A stretch of DNA of 7,394 nucleotides from Candidatus Aminicenantota bacterium (GTDB taxonomy: Bacteria > Acidobacteriota > Aminicenantia > UBA2199), in the NCBI GenBank assembly GCA_024644125.1, contig JAHELQ010000254.1, positions 1 to 7,394 of the forward strand, read 5' to 3'. Of this stretch, positions 1 to 6,020 are shown piece by piece. The translations under genes were made by a program, and so were the position numbers. The stretch's first letter is position 1. Every line of letters begins with the position of its first letter. Below the pieces are notes generated by a model. The model searched no databases, was not told where the DNA came from, and saw only the letters and a list, made by a program, of their open reading frames with translations.

Positions 1-1474
1 TACGCTCCGAATCCCGCAACAATCCCGCCATAATTCCGGTTTCGCCGTCTTTGAGGCGGATTTTTGTCTTGACCGACCGGTTGCCGATGGTGGGAGGCAC
101 GGTATTGGTGCCGGGGCTGGTGATGAACGTGAGTTTGAAATCCAGTTCCATGCTGATTTCACCATTGTGGTGAACATGCGGAACGATGGCGATCTCGATA
201 CCCACATCCTGTAAATCATACGAAGTGATGGGCTGTTGGTCTGGTCCCCCCGTGTTGTAAGGTACGAACGATGTACGGGGAACCGGCACTTTGTCGCCGA
301 GATTGACGCTGAGCTTGGCGCCATCCTCGCCGCGTACCTGGGGTCGCGCCAGTACCCGCGAATCACTATCGCTCTCGAGGAATTTGTAAATCACCGTAGG
401 TATGGAGAATAAAAAATCGGAGGCATCCAGATAATAAAAACGGTTGCCCTTTACGCCCCCATTATCGCTTGTGCGGGTCAATGATTGCCCCAATTGATAT
501 TGGCTGAATTCAATCCCATATTCCTGGAGACGGTCTTTGTTGACCTCCATGATATCCACTTTCACCAGGACTTCGGCTTTGCGCTTATCATAAAAATCTA
601 TCATCCTCTCCACCAACGCCACTTTTTCAGGGACATCGCGAACCGTGATGGAATTGAGGTTCGGATCGGCGGTCATGGAATTAATATGAGTGATGCGACT
701 GATTAACTTTACGCAGTCCTCCGCCGCTATATTTGACAAATAATAGTTCTTGATGATTTGATCGTCGTAGATCTTACGCTTCGCGGCGGTGTCGGGAATG
801 ATGATCAAGGTCTTCTGATCGAGCGCTTTGTAAAAAAGGTCTTTTAGCATACAAATCCGGTCCAACGCCTGAACGAAAGATATATCTTCCAGTACAATGG
901 AGAATTTGGAATTTTTGAAGGCGGAATCGAAGATGATGTTGATGCCGGCGGATGCCGCCAGTGTTTTGAACACATGCGCCAGTTCCACTTGTTTGGTGAA
1001 TTTCAGACTGATATTGTCGTTGTCTGGCGCGATGGTGAGTTGCTGCTTCAAAGCGGTTTTTTCCTTGACTTGTTGGATCCATGTCTTTTGGTCCATTTCG
1101 CCGTTTCCTTGCAGCAACTTGAGAATTTTACGTTTTTCCAATTGGGCTAGATGGTTGGAGGGATTGTATTCCAGAGCGCGGTTCAACTCCAGGAGCGCCC
1201 GCTGGTATTTTTCTTCCTCTTTGTTTTGCAGGGCTGCGCGGTAAAAGAAGTTGGATGCCTCTACCATCGCTTCCATCAATTTCAAGCGATAACGGGCCTC
1301 GTCGGGTTTTTTGCGCACAGCTTCCATGTATTCTTGTATGGCCTCGCTGTATTGTTCGTTGCCTTTGAGATCCTCAGCTTTGCGAAAACTCATTCTTCCG
1401 GTGGAGCAGCCGGTGACAAAAATGGCGAATGCAAGATAAGCGCTTGCTACTAATTTGATACTTTCTTTTCTCAT
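1..1474 (-). CDS. Lipoprotein secretin with TPR-like N-terminus (GspD/PilQ superfamily), C-terminus cut by window edge
   Basis: The frame starts at ATG 1474 and stays open to the left edge, giving 491 residues. Secretins form the outer-membrane ring through which type II secretion substrates or type IV pili pass. Residues 1-23 are a lipoprotein signal with lipobox VTGC (Cys23). Residues 28-120 are helical and TPR-like (EQYSEAIQEYMEAVRKKPDEA, then a second helix pair with ALEYNPSN). Residues about 155-228 resemble the STN/N0 domain (LAHVFKTLAASAGINIIFD, FVQALDRIC). Residues 240-298 look like one secretin N1 module (TADPNLNSITVRDVPEKV). The secretin core starts near 300 (VLVKVDIMEV) and includes VLARPQVRGEDG (374-385), GDKVPVPR, the VGIEIAIVPHV strand and the conserved GETGIMAGLLRD (478-489). 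There is only one N1-like module, fewer than usual in GspD. The Shine-Dalgarno is TTTGAGG three bases before ATG. It is a secretin with high certainty; whether it serves T2SS, T4P or another machine cannot be told. Confidence 0.93.
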   Translation of the reverse strand, partial: MRKESIKLVASAYLAFAIFVTGCSTGRMSFRKAEDLKGNEQYSEAIQEYMEAVRKKPDEARYRLKLMEAMVEASNFFYRAALQNKEEEKYQRALLELNRALEYNPSNHLAQLEKRKILKLLQGNGEMDQKTWIQQVKEKTALKQQLTIAPDNDNISLKFTKQVELAHVFKTLAASAGINIIFDSAFKNSKFSIVLEDISFVQALDRICMLKDLFYKALDQKTLIIIPDTAAKRKIYDDQIIKNYYLSNIAAEDCVKLISRITHINSMTADPNLNSITVRDVPEKVALVERMIDFYDKRKAEVLVKVDIMEVNKDRLQEYGIEFSQYQLGQSLTRTSDNGGVKGNRFYYLDASDFLFSIPTVIYKFLESDSDSRVLARPQVRGEDGAKLSVNLGDKVPVPRTSFVPYNTGGPDQQPITSYDLQDVGIEIAIVPHVHHNGEISMELDFKLTFITSPGTNTVPPTIGNRSVKTKIRLKDGETGIMAGLLRDSER

Positions 1475-1543
1475 CGTCCTCAAATTGTGTCTTTTTTTTA
1501 CATGATTTTGCGGTAGCCAACCTTTTTGTCGGCGTCAGCTACA

Positions 1544-1572
1544 ATCATGCACCAGATAGGATTTTATTTCAA
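1544..1572 (-). promoter_or_regulatory. Possible sigma70-type promoter for the secretin gene
   Basis: On the minus strand TTGAAA (1572-1567) is followed after 17 bases by CATGAT (1549-1544). These match 5/6 and 4/6 of the consensus boxes. It lies about 70 bases upstream of the secretin ATG, in the 121-bp gap after the 205-codon gene. The -10 box is weak, so this is only a candidate; read-through from the upstream gene is also possible because I see no terminator between them. Confidence 0.3.
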
Positions 1573-1595
1573 GAGGTGCGGAAATTTTTTTTATC

Positions 1596-2213
1596 TTACG
1601 GCGCCTGAACCAGGAAGAGTTCTTCTTTTGAGATATTCGGAGGCAAATACCCCGTCACGACTTCGCGGTAACTGGAACACAAACCGTCGGGCACGATGCC
1701 GAGAGCCTCTAATAATGCGTAATGACGGTCGGTGGCCATAATGAATTGCCCTCCCATACCCCCAGGATCTCGTAAGATCCGTTCCACTTCGGCATGATCG
1801 CCGGGATTTCCGTACAATTGGCAGAGCAACCCAGCATCGCCTCCTTTTGGGATAAACGACAATTCTTCGAAATCCTCTCCAAACTCATCCGGATCATCAA
1901 TCCCGAACAACACTTCCGGAGGTACCGAAAAATACTCGTCAATCAGCTCACCCTTACGAAATATCTGATAATGAAGCAAGTCGTCGTCATGGTTTGTGAT
2001 GGCCCAGACAACGCAGCCCAGAGCGCTCGATATCATTTCGCCGAAGTTTTTGATCTCTTTCAATTCCTGGCTTTCGAAGGCGGCATCGAATAACGGGATA
2101 CAGTCGCTATTCTCCGGGAACACCACGGCTTCCCTGACGTTTTCCTTCAACCACGAGATGACATTCTCCCTTTCAATCCCCTTTAATAAGATGCTTGTAT
2201 AAAAAGCCCCCAT
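1596..2213 (-). CDS. Conserved-looking hypothetical protein, 205 aa, soluble
   Basis: I cannot assign a function. The protein has no signal peptide or membrane segment and is acidic, so it is probably cytoplasmic. It opens MGAFYTSILLKG, then has a mixed alpha/beta pattern with compact motifs that look like conserved positions: NHDDD (74-78), GELIDEY (88-94), PKGGDA (122-127) and TDRHYALLEALGI (161-173). It gives me an impression of a uniform-length hypothetical family with the order MGAFYT, NHDDD, GELxDEY, GGDA, T(D/E)RH, but this is memory, not a search. The start is well supported: AGGAGGG sits four bases before ATG 2213. It stands alone, with 112 bp to the PLD gene upstream and 121 bp to the secretin downstream, and has its own candidate promoter. 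Stop is TAA at 1596-1598. Overlapping frames on the plus strand at 1794-2202 are shadows. Confidence 0.85.
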   Translation of the reverse strand: MGAFYTSILLKGIERENVISWLKENVREAVVFPENSDCIPLFDAAFESQELKEIKNFGEMISSALGCVVWAITNHDDDLLHYQIFRKGELIDEYFSVPPEVLFGIDDPDEFGEDFEELSFIPKGGDAGLLCQLYGNPGDHAEVERILRDPGGMGGQFIMATDRHYALLEALGIVPDGLCSSYREVVTGYLPPNISKEELFLVQAP

Positions 2214-2251
2214 TTTCCCTCCTATAAATAGCTGGAAAAGTAATTAATTAA

Positions 2252-2280
2252 ACAATAATATAACCATACAAAAAAGTCAA
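2252..2280 (-). promoter_or_regulatory. Putative sigma70-type promoter for the 205-aa protein
   Basis: On the minus strand TTGACT (2280-2275) is followed after exactly 17 bases by TATTGT (2257-2252), in a strongly AT-rich stretch (2222-2300). The boxes match 5/6 and 4/6 of consensus. The start codon at 2213 lies about 38 bases downstream, with a good Shine-Dalgarno between. This is the most convincing minus-strand promoter in the window. Confidence 0.5.
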
Positions 2281-2308
2281 ACAGAATTTCAGGTTTTTTA
2301 AATTACAT

Positions 2309-2322
2309 CAGTCAAACGACTG
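2309..2322. repeat. Small perfect hairpin after the PLD gene stop
   Basis: CAGTC-AAAC-GACTG is a 5-bp stem with a 4-base loop, four bases beyond the PLD stop codon (2326-2328). It is in the right place for a terminator, but no clean T-run follows it on the minus strand, only an AT-rich stretch. I call it a structure, not a proven terminator. Confidence 0.35.
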
Positions 2323-2325
2323 CTG

Positions 2326-3564
2326 TCAGTGTGTTTTAGGAGGGATATATTCTTCGTCCGCCTTGACAAAATAAGCGTGTTCGCTGTTCCAAAGAGATGC
2401 GAACAAGACATCGAGCTTCGACGCGATCCCGGGACAAAAGGCCACCACCTCCACATTGCGGGAGAAGAAGAAGTAGCTATGCGCCCAATTGCTGGTTCCC
2501 ACCCACGAGATGCGATCGTCGATACGCATCACCTTGGAATGAATCACCCGGCTATAAGGGATGAAGCCCGAGGAGTGCTGGGGAATGGTCACGAATTTCA
2601 CTTCGATTCCCGGTTGAAGGGCCAACTCTTTCACATCGTCCACTCTCGGTTTTTGCTTGTTCCAATCGGAAATCAACACCTTCACCGCCACGCCCCTGCC
2701 GGCGGCGCGGCGCAGCGCCGTGTCGATGCGATAGAACCGTTCGTCGCTTCCCCGGATATCCGTATGATAGCTGAGCAATTGAACCGTGACTCGTTCCTTC
2801 GCCCCATCGATGAGCTCCTCCAGAGTGTCGATGGCGCCGCGAATTCCCGGCGGATTCAATCCCTCAGGGCTCGATACCAGGAATATGTCTTCGCCGAACC
2901 GAAGCGGATTCTCCTGCTGCAGTTTTTGATATGCCTCCTTGTCGCCAGAATGGAAGGCCCAATCGGCCTCGAATATTTTCTGCAAGGCGAGAACCACCTG
3001 ACGGCACCCGATACGAAGACCTGTCTCATGAATATGTTCAAGCGCCCGCCAATCAAAATTCTGACTGCCGACAAACGCATCCCGCTCATCCACGACAAAG
3101 AATTTCGCGTGCAAGCCTCCGTTGTTCAGCTCATTCCAATCAAAGAGCAGGATCTCGATATTGGGAGAAGCGGAGAATCTTTGAATCAATTCCTCTGAAT
3201 TGGCAGCCATACTGACGGCAGTGAGGATTCGCACCTTCACCCCCCGCGCCGCGGCATTCTCTATCTCCCGCACCACAGGCTCCAGAGCGCCGCCTTCCCT
3301 ACCGGTTAGATAAAACTCCTCCATACAGACACTTGATACCGCCCGCTGGATCATTTCCACCCAAACGTTTGCCGCGGACCTTGTCCCGGCGTTCTGAAGA
3401 GAGGTTTCCGAAGGAATTGTAGTCACCACCTCCACATCGACACATTCATCGTAAGGCTGCATTTTAAGAAGCAGCGGATGGACCGCCGGCCCTTTCGGGC
3501 ATGGACAACACCCGCTCGCCCAAAAAATCGCCAACATCGCGGTGATTATAATGCAAACACGCAT
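2326..3564 (-). CDS. PLD3/PLD4-like phospholipase D superfamily lipoprotein with two HKD motifs
   Basis: A 412-residue secreted lipoprotein: hydrophobic signal 1-18 and lipobox ASGC (Cys19), so anchored at the cell envelope facing the periplasm or outside. Two PLD catalytic motifs are intact: H152-x-K154-x4-D159 followed by GSQNFDWRALE (166-176), and H342-x-K344-x4-D349 followed by GTSNW (356-360). The words around them (FDWRALE, IFEADW, IPYSRVIHSK, WVGTSNW) resemble mammalian PLD3/PLD4 and poxvirus F13/K4 more than cardiolipin synthases or classical PLDs. In that family the two HKD halves form one phosphodiesterase site; members include 5'-exonucleases on single-stranded nucleic acid and lipid-acting enzymes. 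The substrate here is not readable. The Shine-Dalgarno CCGGAGG lies five bases before ATG 3564. It is monocistronic by spacing. Function as a phosphodiesterase is secure; nuclease versus lipase is open. Confidence 0.94.
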   Translation of the reverse strand: MRVCIIITAMLAIFWASGCCPCPKGPAVHPLLLKMQPYDECVDVEVVTTIPSETSLQNAGTRSAANVWVEMIQRAVSSVCMEEFYLTGREGGALEPVVREIENAAARGVKVRILTAVSMAANSEELIQRFSASPNIEILLFDWNELNNGGLHAKFFVVDERDAFVGSQNFDWRALEHIHETGLRIGCRQVVLALQKIFEADWAFHSGDKEAYQKLQQENPLRFGEDIFLVSSPEGLNPPGIRGAIDTLEELIDGAKERVTVQLLSYHTDIRGSDERFYRIDTALRRAAGRGVAVKVLISDWNKQKPRVDDVKELALQPGIEVKFVTIPQHSSGFIPYSRVIHSKVMRIDDRISWVGTSNWAHSYFFFSRNVEVVAFCPGIASKLDVLFASLWNSEHAYFVKADEEYIPPKTH

Positions 3565-3600
3565 CGTATCCTCCGGTTTTACATCTCACTATATCAGAAT

Positions 3601-4350
3601 TCAATAAAAAATCAAAGGCGAAGGGACAGATTGGAATGCCACTAACTTAAGGGAGCTGGGGAGCAGATTATCATCCAATTTGAGGCGAATTCTGCTTGCC
3701 TGTCCCCAGCTCTTTCCAGTCCACCAGTCCACCTTCTGCAACTCTACATCGAGAGGGGAATCGTTTGTTTTTTTCGATGCCCGGCTGCCAACAATTTGGC
3801 GAAACGTTGACTGGGTAAGGGTTTTATTTGCATATCTAACATATTCATCTGCTTTTGTTCCATTGTCATCTGCGTCTGCATCGTTCTCATCAGCTTCTGT
3901 TTCATACTCATCTGCTTGTGTTTCACTGTCATCCGCCTCTGTATCGTTCTCATCAGCTTCTGTTTCATACTCATCTGCTTGTGTTTCACTGTCATCCGCC
4001 TCTGTATCGTTCTCATCAGCTTCTATTTCATACTCATTTGCTTGTGTTTCACTGTCATCCGCTTCTGTTTCATACTCATCTACGCCTGTTCCAGAATCAT
4101 ATAACCCGGCAACAGACGCATGCGATTTTGTTTCGTTGATAGATGAGTCTATTACGGAAGCAAATTCTTCCGTTTCTCGAACCATTAGGTTTGGGGCTGG
4201 CGCATTGATTATTGTTGGTGACATAGGACAGTCCGTCCGATACGCGCATGGAGCGATGAGGGAAGTAATGGAAACAGATTGATTATATGCCGGCTTATAA
4301 ATTTTTGCATATGTGTCCGCAACGGCAGCCGAACCGGGCATCGCATGCAA
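3601..4350 (-). CDS. Doubtful ORF with acidic heptapeptide repeats
   Basis: A 249-codon frame of uncertain reality. Residues about 84-170 are twelve tandem seven-residue units such as DEYETEA, DENDTEA and DDSETQA, extremely acidic and low in hydrophobics, so not a classical coiled coil. The flanks match nothing I know; there is no signal peptide or membrane segment. For coding: the minus strand of the repeat is purine-rich with an RNY-like codon pattern, and the frame remains open on both sides of the repeat. Against: the start is TTG without a Shine-Dalgarno, the next ATG codons (4341, 4224) have none either, the last 40 codons run through a long inverted repeat, and a 200-codon frame is also open on the plus strand (3680-4282). 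A stop-free 21-bp repeat automatically leaves frames open. If real, it would be a disordered acidic protein. Confidence 0.3.
   Translation of the reverse strand: MHAMPGSAAVADTYAKIYKPAYNQSVSITSLIAPCAYRTDCPMSPTIINAPAPNLMVRETEEFASVIDSSINETKSHASVAGLYDSGTGVDEYETEADDSETQANEYEIEADENDTEADDSETQADEYETEADENDTEADDSETQADEYETEADENDADADDNGTKADEYVRYANKTLTQSTFRQIVGSRASKKTNDSPLDVELQKVDWWTGKSWGQASRIRLKLDDNLLPSSLKLVAFQSVPSPLIFY
3653..3712. repeat. Imperfect long inverted repeat (REP-like hairpin)
   Basis: The arm GAGCTGGGG (3653-3661) is the exact reverse complement of CCCCAGCTC (3704-3712). Immediately inside, AGCAGA (3662-3667) pairs with TCTGCT (3691-3696). The right arm has a seven-base bulge, TGCCTGT (3697-3703). 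Together they give a 15-bp interrupted stem around a 23-base loop. There is no adjoining T-run in either direction, so it does not look like a simple terminator. Position and shape recall bacterial REP or repeat-hairpin elements. Confidence 0.55.
3699..3709 (+). repeat. Dispersed CCTGTCCCCAG word, copy 1
   Basis: CCTGTCCCCAG occurs here and again at 4429-4439. In both copies the pyrimidine-rich sequence that follows leads to CCAGTC. A related CCTGTCCC lies at 4571-4578 and the inverse GGGACAG at 3623-3629. Four such words within 1 kb, all in the gene-poor segment, point to remnants of a dispersed repeat family. Confidence 0.5.
3845..4096. repeat. Twelve-unit 21-bp tandem repeat with 63-bp higher-order period
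   Basis: On the plus strand twelve consecutive 21-base units each begin TCAT; the array ends at TCATATAA (4097). Three unit types alternate, distinguished by their tails TTTCATAC, TTTCACTG and TATCGTTC, giving a 63-bp superunit. Units 3-5 (3887-3949) and 6-8 (3950-4012) are identical over all 63 bases; units 9 and 10 each differ from their counterparts by one base; outer units 1, 2 and 12 are more diverged. This pattern indicates recent duplication in the centre of an older array. The unit length is a multiple of three, so copy-number change would not shift any frame. Confidence 0.95.
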
Positions 4351-4388
4351 CCATCGATGCTACCGATGTAGATCTTCCCTGCCTCCAT

Positions 4389-4415
4389 CCTGCTCCTGTT
4401 TCGCCTGCTCCTGTT
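4389..4415 (+). repeat. Short direct repeat, 12 bp with 15-bp period
   Basis: CCTGCTCCTGTT at 4389-4400 recurs exactly at 4404-4415, separated by TCG. It lies in the repeat-rich gap and is too small to name as an element. Confidence 0.5.
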
Positions 4416-4428
4416 ACCCTTTAATCAA

Positions 4429-4439
4429 CCTGTCCCCAG
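4429..4439 (+). repeat. Dispersed CCTGTCCCCAG word, copy 2
   Basis: Exact second copy of the 11-base word at 3699-3709. It is followed by CAGTCATTC-like repeats (CCAGTCATTCT twice in overlapping form, 4436-4456). Confidence 0.5.
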
Positions 4440-4458
4440 TCATTCTCCAGTCATTCTT

Positions 4459-4478
4459 TTCCGAAGCCCGGTTCGGAA
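4459..4478. repeat. Perfect 7-bp hairpin
   Basis: TTCCGAA (4459-4465) and TTCGGAA (4472-4478) flank the loop GCCCGG. It is 110 bases beyond the stop codon of the transporter gene. No T-run follows on the minus strand, so terminator function is doubtful; it may belong to the repeat elements nearby. Confidence 0.45.
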
Positions 4479-4587
4479 GTCCTGGTAGAACCAAAGATGC
4501 CGATGATGCGATGCTGCAGATAATCATCGAAGCCTTCATCGAGGGCTTCTCGACGACGAATGCTGCTTCGCCTGTCCCTGCAACGAA

Positions 4588-5307
4588 TTATAAACCGAGA
4601 AAGATGATAGCGGCGCCTGATAGGGCGATAACCAAACCTCCGAGAGCATGGGCGAACCGCTCGAAAAAAGCGAACCGGATCTGCTTCAATCCGAAATAGG
4701 CCAATGCCACCACCACACTCATGGTGAGCACAGTCACCAAACTGAACACCGATGCCACTAAAATCACTCCGCTGGTTCCCACTTTGGCCGCCGGGTACAT
4801 CAATACCGGAATCAACGGTTCGCAAGGCCCCAGGACAAAAATGATGAACAACCACCAGAAAGCCTGGCTCTTGCCCTGCCCTGGAAGGCCGTGCTCCGGC
4901 TCGCCCGCACTTTTGTGGGTATGTTCATGAGTATGCATGGCGCCATCGTCATGAATATGAGGATGACTGTGGATCGTTTTTCCCTGCAAACCCCGCTTGA
5001 TACCCCATGCCATATACGCCAGTCCAAAGGCGAACAACACATACGACGCGATATCGCCCCGCATCCCTTCCAGTCCCTCGATTTTAGAGATGGCGATTCC
5101 GGCCGCGATACCGATGAGTCCGATAAAAATGGACGACAACACATGCCCTATACCGCATGCCACAGTGACAGCCATCGTACGGGCGAACGACCAATTCCTC
5201 GCCCGTGAGAGCATGATAAAAGGAAGATAATGATCCGGTCCCATCAATGTATGGATGAATCCGATCGACATTGCGGAAATCACCAACAGCCAGATGTCTG
5301 ATTGCAT
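4588..5307 (-). CDS. Membrane metal-transporter-like protein (UreH/NicO/TauE-SafE type) with His-rich loop
   Basis: A 239-residue polytopic membrane protein with about six hydrophobic segments. The first contains HTLMGPDH (19-26), the HX4-5DH-type signature used by nickel/cobalt permeases and related UreH-domain proteins to bind metal. Between the third and fourth segments lies a histidine-rich loop (residues 113-131: HSHPHIHDD, HTHEHTHK), typical of Ni, Co or Zn transporters. FVLGPCEPLIPVLMYPAA (157-174) is the second conserved region, with GPC as in UreH/TauE relatives. Inferred role: transition-metal transport across the inner membrane; direction and metal are unknown. Start choice: an in-frame ATG at 5346 would add 13 polar residues but has no Shine-Dalgarno, whereas ATG 5307 has CGGAG six bases upstream and begins straight into the first membrane helix. 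No urease or hydrogenase genes are nearby. Confidence 0.85.
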   Translation of the reverse strand: MQSDIWLLVISAMSIGFIHTLMGPDHYLPFIMLSRARNWSFARTMAVTVACGIGHVLSSIFIGLIGIAAGIAISKIEGLEGMRGDIASYVLFAFGLAYMAWGIKRGLQGKTIHSHPHIHDDGAMHTHEHTHKSAGEPEHGLPGQGKSQAFWWLFIIFVLGPCEPLIPVLMYPAAKVGTSGVILVASVFSLVTVLTMSVVVALAYFGLKQIRFAFFERFAHALGGLVIALSGAAIIFLGL

Positions 5308-5313
5308 AACATT

Positions 5314-5318
5314 CTCCG
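5314..5318 (-). promoter_or_regulatory. Ribosome binding site that decides the transporter start
   Basis: CGGAG on the minus strand, six bases before ATG 5307. The competing upstream ATG at 5346 is preceded by TTTGTGCTAAT with no purine-rich box. Confidence 0.6.
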
Positions 5319-5516
5319 TTTTCTCTAGTATGTTTTCCGCAACCATATTAGCACAAATTGGGAATTCGTGCCACCCGGCGATTCATTTTCCTTTTCCTCT
5401 GTATCCCTTGTTGACGAGAATATGGAAAGAGTCAGCGGGAGAGGAAAGATGATTGGTTGCGAAAAAAAAAGATAGACATAAATTCATTGGAAAGCGGGAA
5501 ATCTGATCCGGGGAAC

Positions 5517-5545
5517 TTTACAATTATCTCTTTTTTGTATAAAAT
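5517..5545 (+). promoter_or_regulatory. Putative promoter of the pseudopilin-kinase operon
   Basis: TTTACA (5517-5522), 17 bases, TAAAAT (5540-5545): 5/6 matches in each box with ideal spacing. The -10 box ends nine bases before ATG 5555, so transcription would begin at or a few bases before the start codon. The predicted message would be leaderless or nearly so, consistent with the absence of a Shine-Dalgarno. The flanking 5308-5516 is AT-rich and I see nothing else in it. Confidence 0.5.
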
Positions 5546-5554
5546 TTCCAATAT

Positions 5555-6019
5555 ATGGACAAAAAAACCGAATCCAGGCTGCACGTCATCGAATGGATCA
5601 TGCTGGCGGCGATTTTTTTGACGTTCCTTTCAATCATCATCCCCACCATCCGGGAATACCGCCACAACCGCCGGATCGAAGCCGCCATCGGCGACATCAT
5701 CCAAATCGAGGACGCGATTCTTTTGTACCGTCAACGATTTAACCGCTTGCCCCCCAATCTAGAGATACTTCAACTGGGAAACCTGTCGGATCCCTGGGGT
5801 AATCCATACCAATACGCGTTAACGAACCTCCAATCGGATAACCCCGTTAATCCCCCCCGGCGTACCGCCCAATACCGCCTGCCACTGAACGATGACTATG
5901 ATCTCTTCAGCAAAGGTTCGGACGGTGTGACATCTTCGTCGTTGCTCGATCCTCCCGGTAGAGATGACATTGTAAGAGCCAATAACGGTACGTTTATCGG
6001 TCTGGCGGGAGAATACTGA
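5555..6019 (+). CDS. GspG-like pseudopilin without a canonical prepilin peptidase site
   Basis: A 154-residue type II pseudopilin relative. Residues 9-32 form the usual N-terminal hydrophobic helix (LHVIEWIMLAAIFLTFLSII, ending IPTI), with Glu13 in the place of the conserved Glu+5. The globular part follows the GspG order: IEDAILLYRQRFNRLPP (51-67), DPWGNPYQY (79-87), YDLFSKGSDG (115-124) and DDIVRANNG (137-145); the last two match the calcium-site loop of GspG. The oddity is at the leader: aligned on Glu+5, the residue before the cleavage point is Arg8 and the first mature residue is Leu9, instead of Gly and Phe. An in-frame TAA at 5540-5542 rules out a longer leader. The protein may therefore stay uncleaved, anchored in the inner membrane. 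It lies one base upstream of a sensor kinase rather than in a gsp operon. Fold assignment is strong; assembly into a pseudopilus is uncertain. Confidence 0.88.
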   Translation: MDKKTESRLHVIEWIMLAAIFLTFLSIIIPTIREYRHNRRIEAAIGDIIQIEDAILLYRQRFNRLPPNLEILQLGNLSDPWGNPYQYALTNLQSDNPVNPPRRTAQYRLPLNDDYDLFSKGSDGVTSSSLLDPPGRDDIVRANNGTFIGLAGEY

Positions 6020-6020
6020 G

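Larger units (their letters stand above)
4351..4587. other. Non-coding repeat-rich stretch upstream of the doubtful ORF
   Basis: No supported gene. With the doubtful ORF set aside, the whole segment 3565-4587 (about 1 kb) lacks a confident gene. This part contains a 12-bp direct repeat (4389-4415), a CCTGTCCCCAG copy (4429-4439), two hairpins (4459-4478; GAAGCC/GGCTTC at 4529-4549) and a CCTGTCCC word (4571-4578). On the minus strand 4451-4587 reads without a stop, with codon-like composition, but it has no start of its own and no recognisable motif; it may be a gene remnant. Confidence 0.4.

Noticed and set aside
2329..3198. 289-codon plus-strand frame
   Set aside because: It lies wholly antisense to the PLD gene, whose motifs, signal peptide and Shine-Dalgarno are unambiguous; its translation has no recognisable pattern.
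3845..4096. CRISPR array
   Set aside because: The repeat units are contiguous 21-mers without unique spacers, so this is a tandem repeat, not a CRISPR.
4459..4478. Rho-independent terminator of the transporter gene
   Set aside because: The stem is perfect but no T-run follows in the direction of transcription and it lies 110 bases past the stop.
4451..4855. 134-codon minus-strand frame partly beyond the transporter stop
   Set aside because: Most of it overlaps the transporter in another frame. The non-overlapping 4451-4587 part looks codon-like but has no start of its own or known motif, so it is noted only as a possible remnant.
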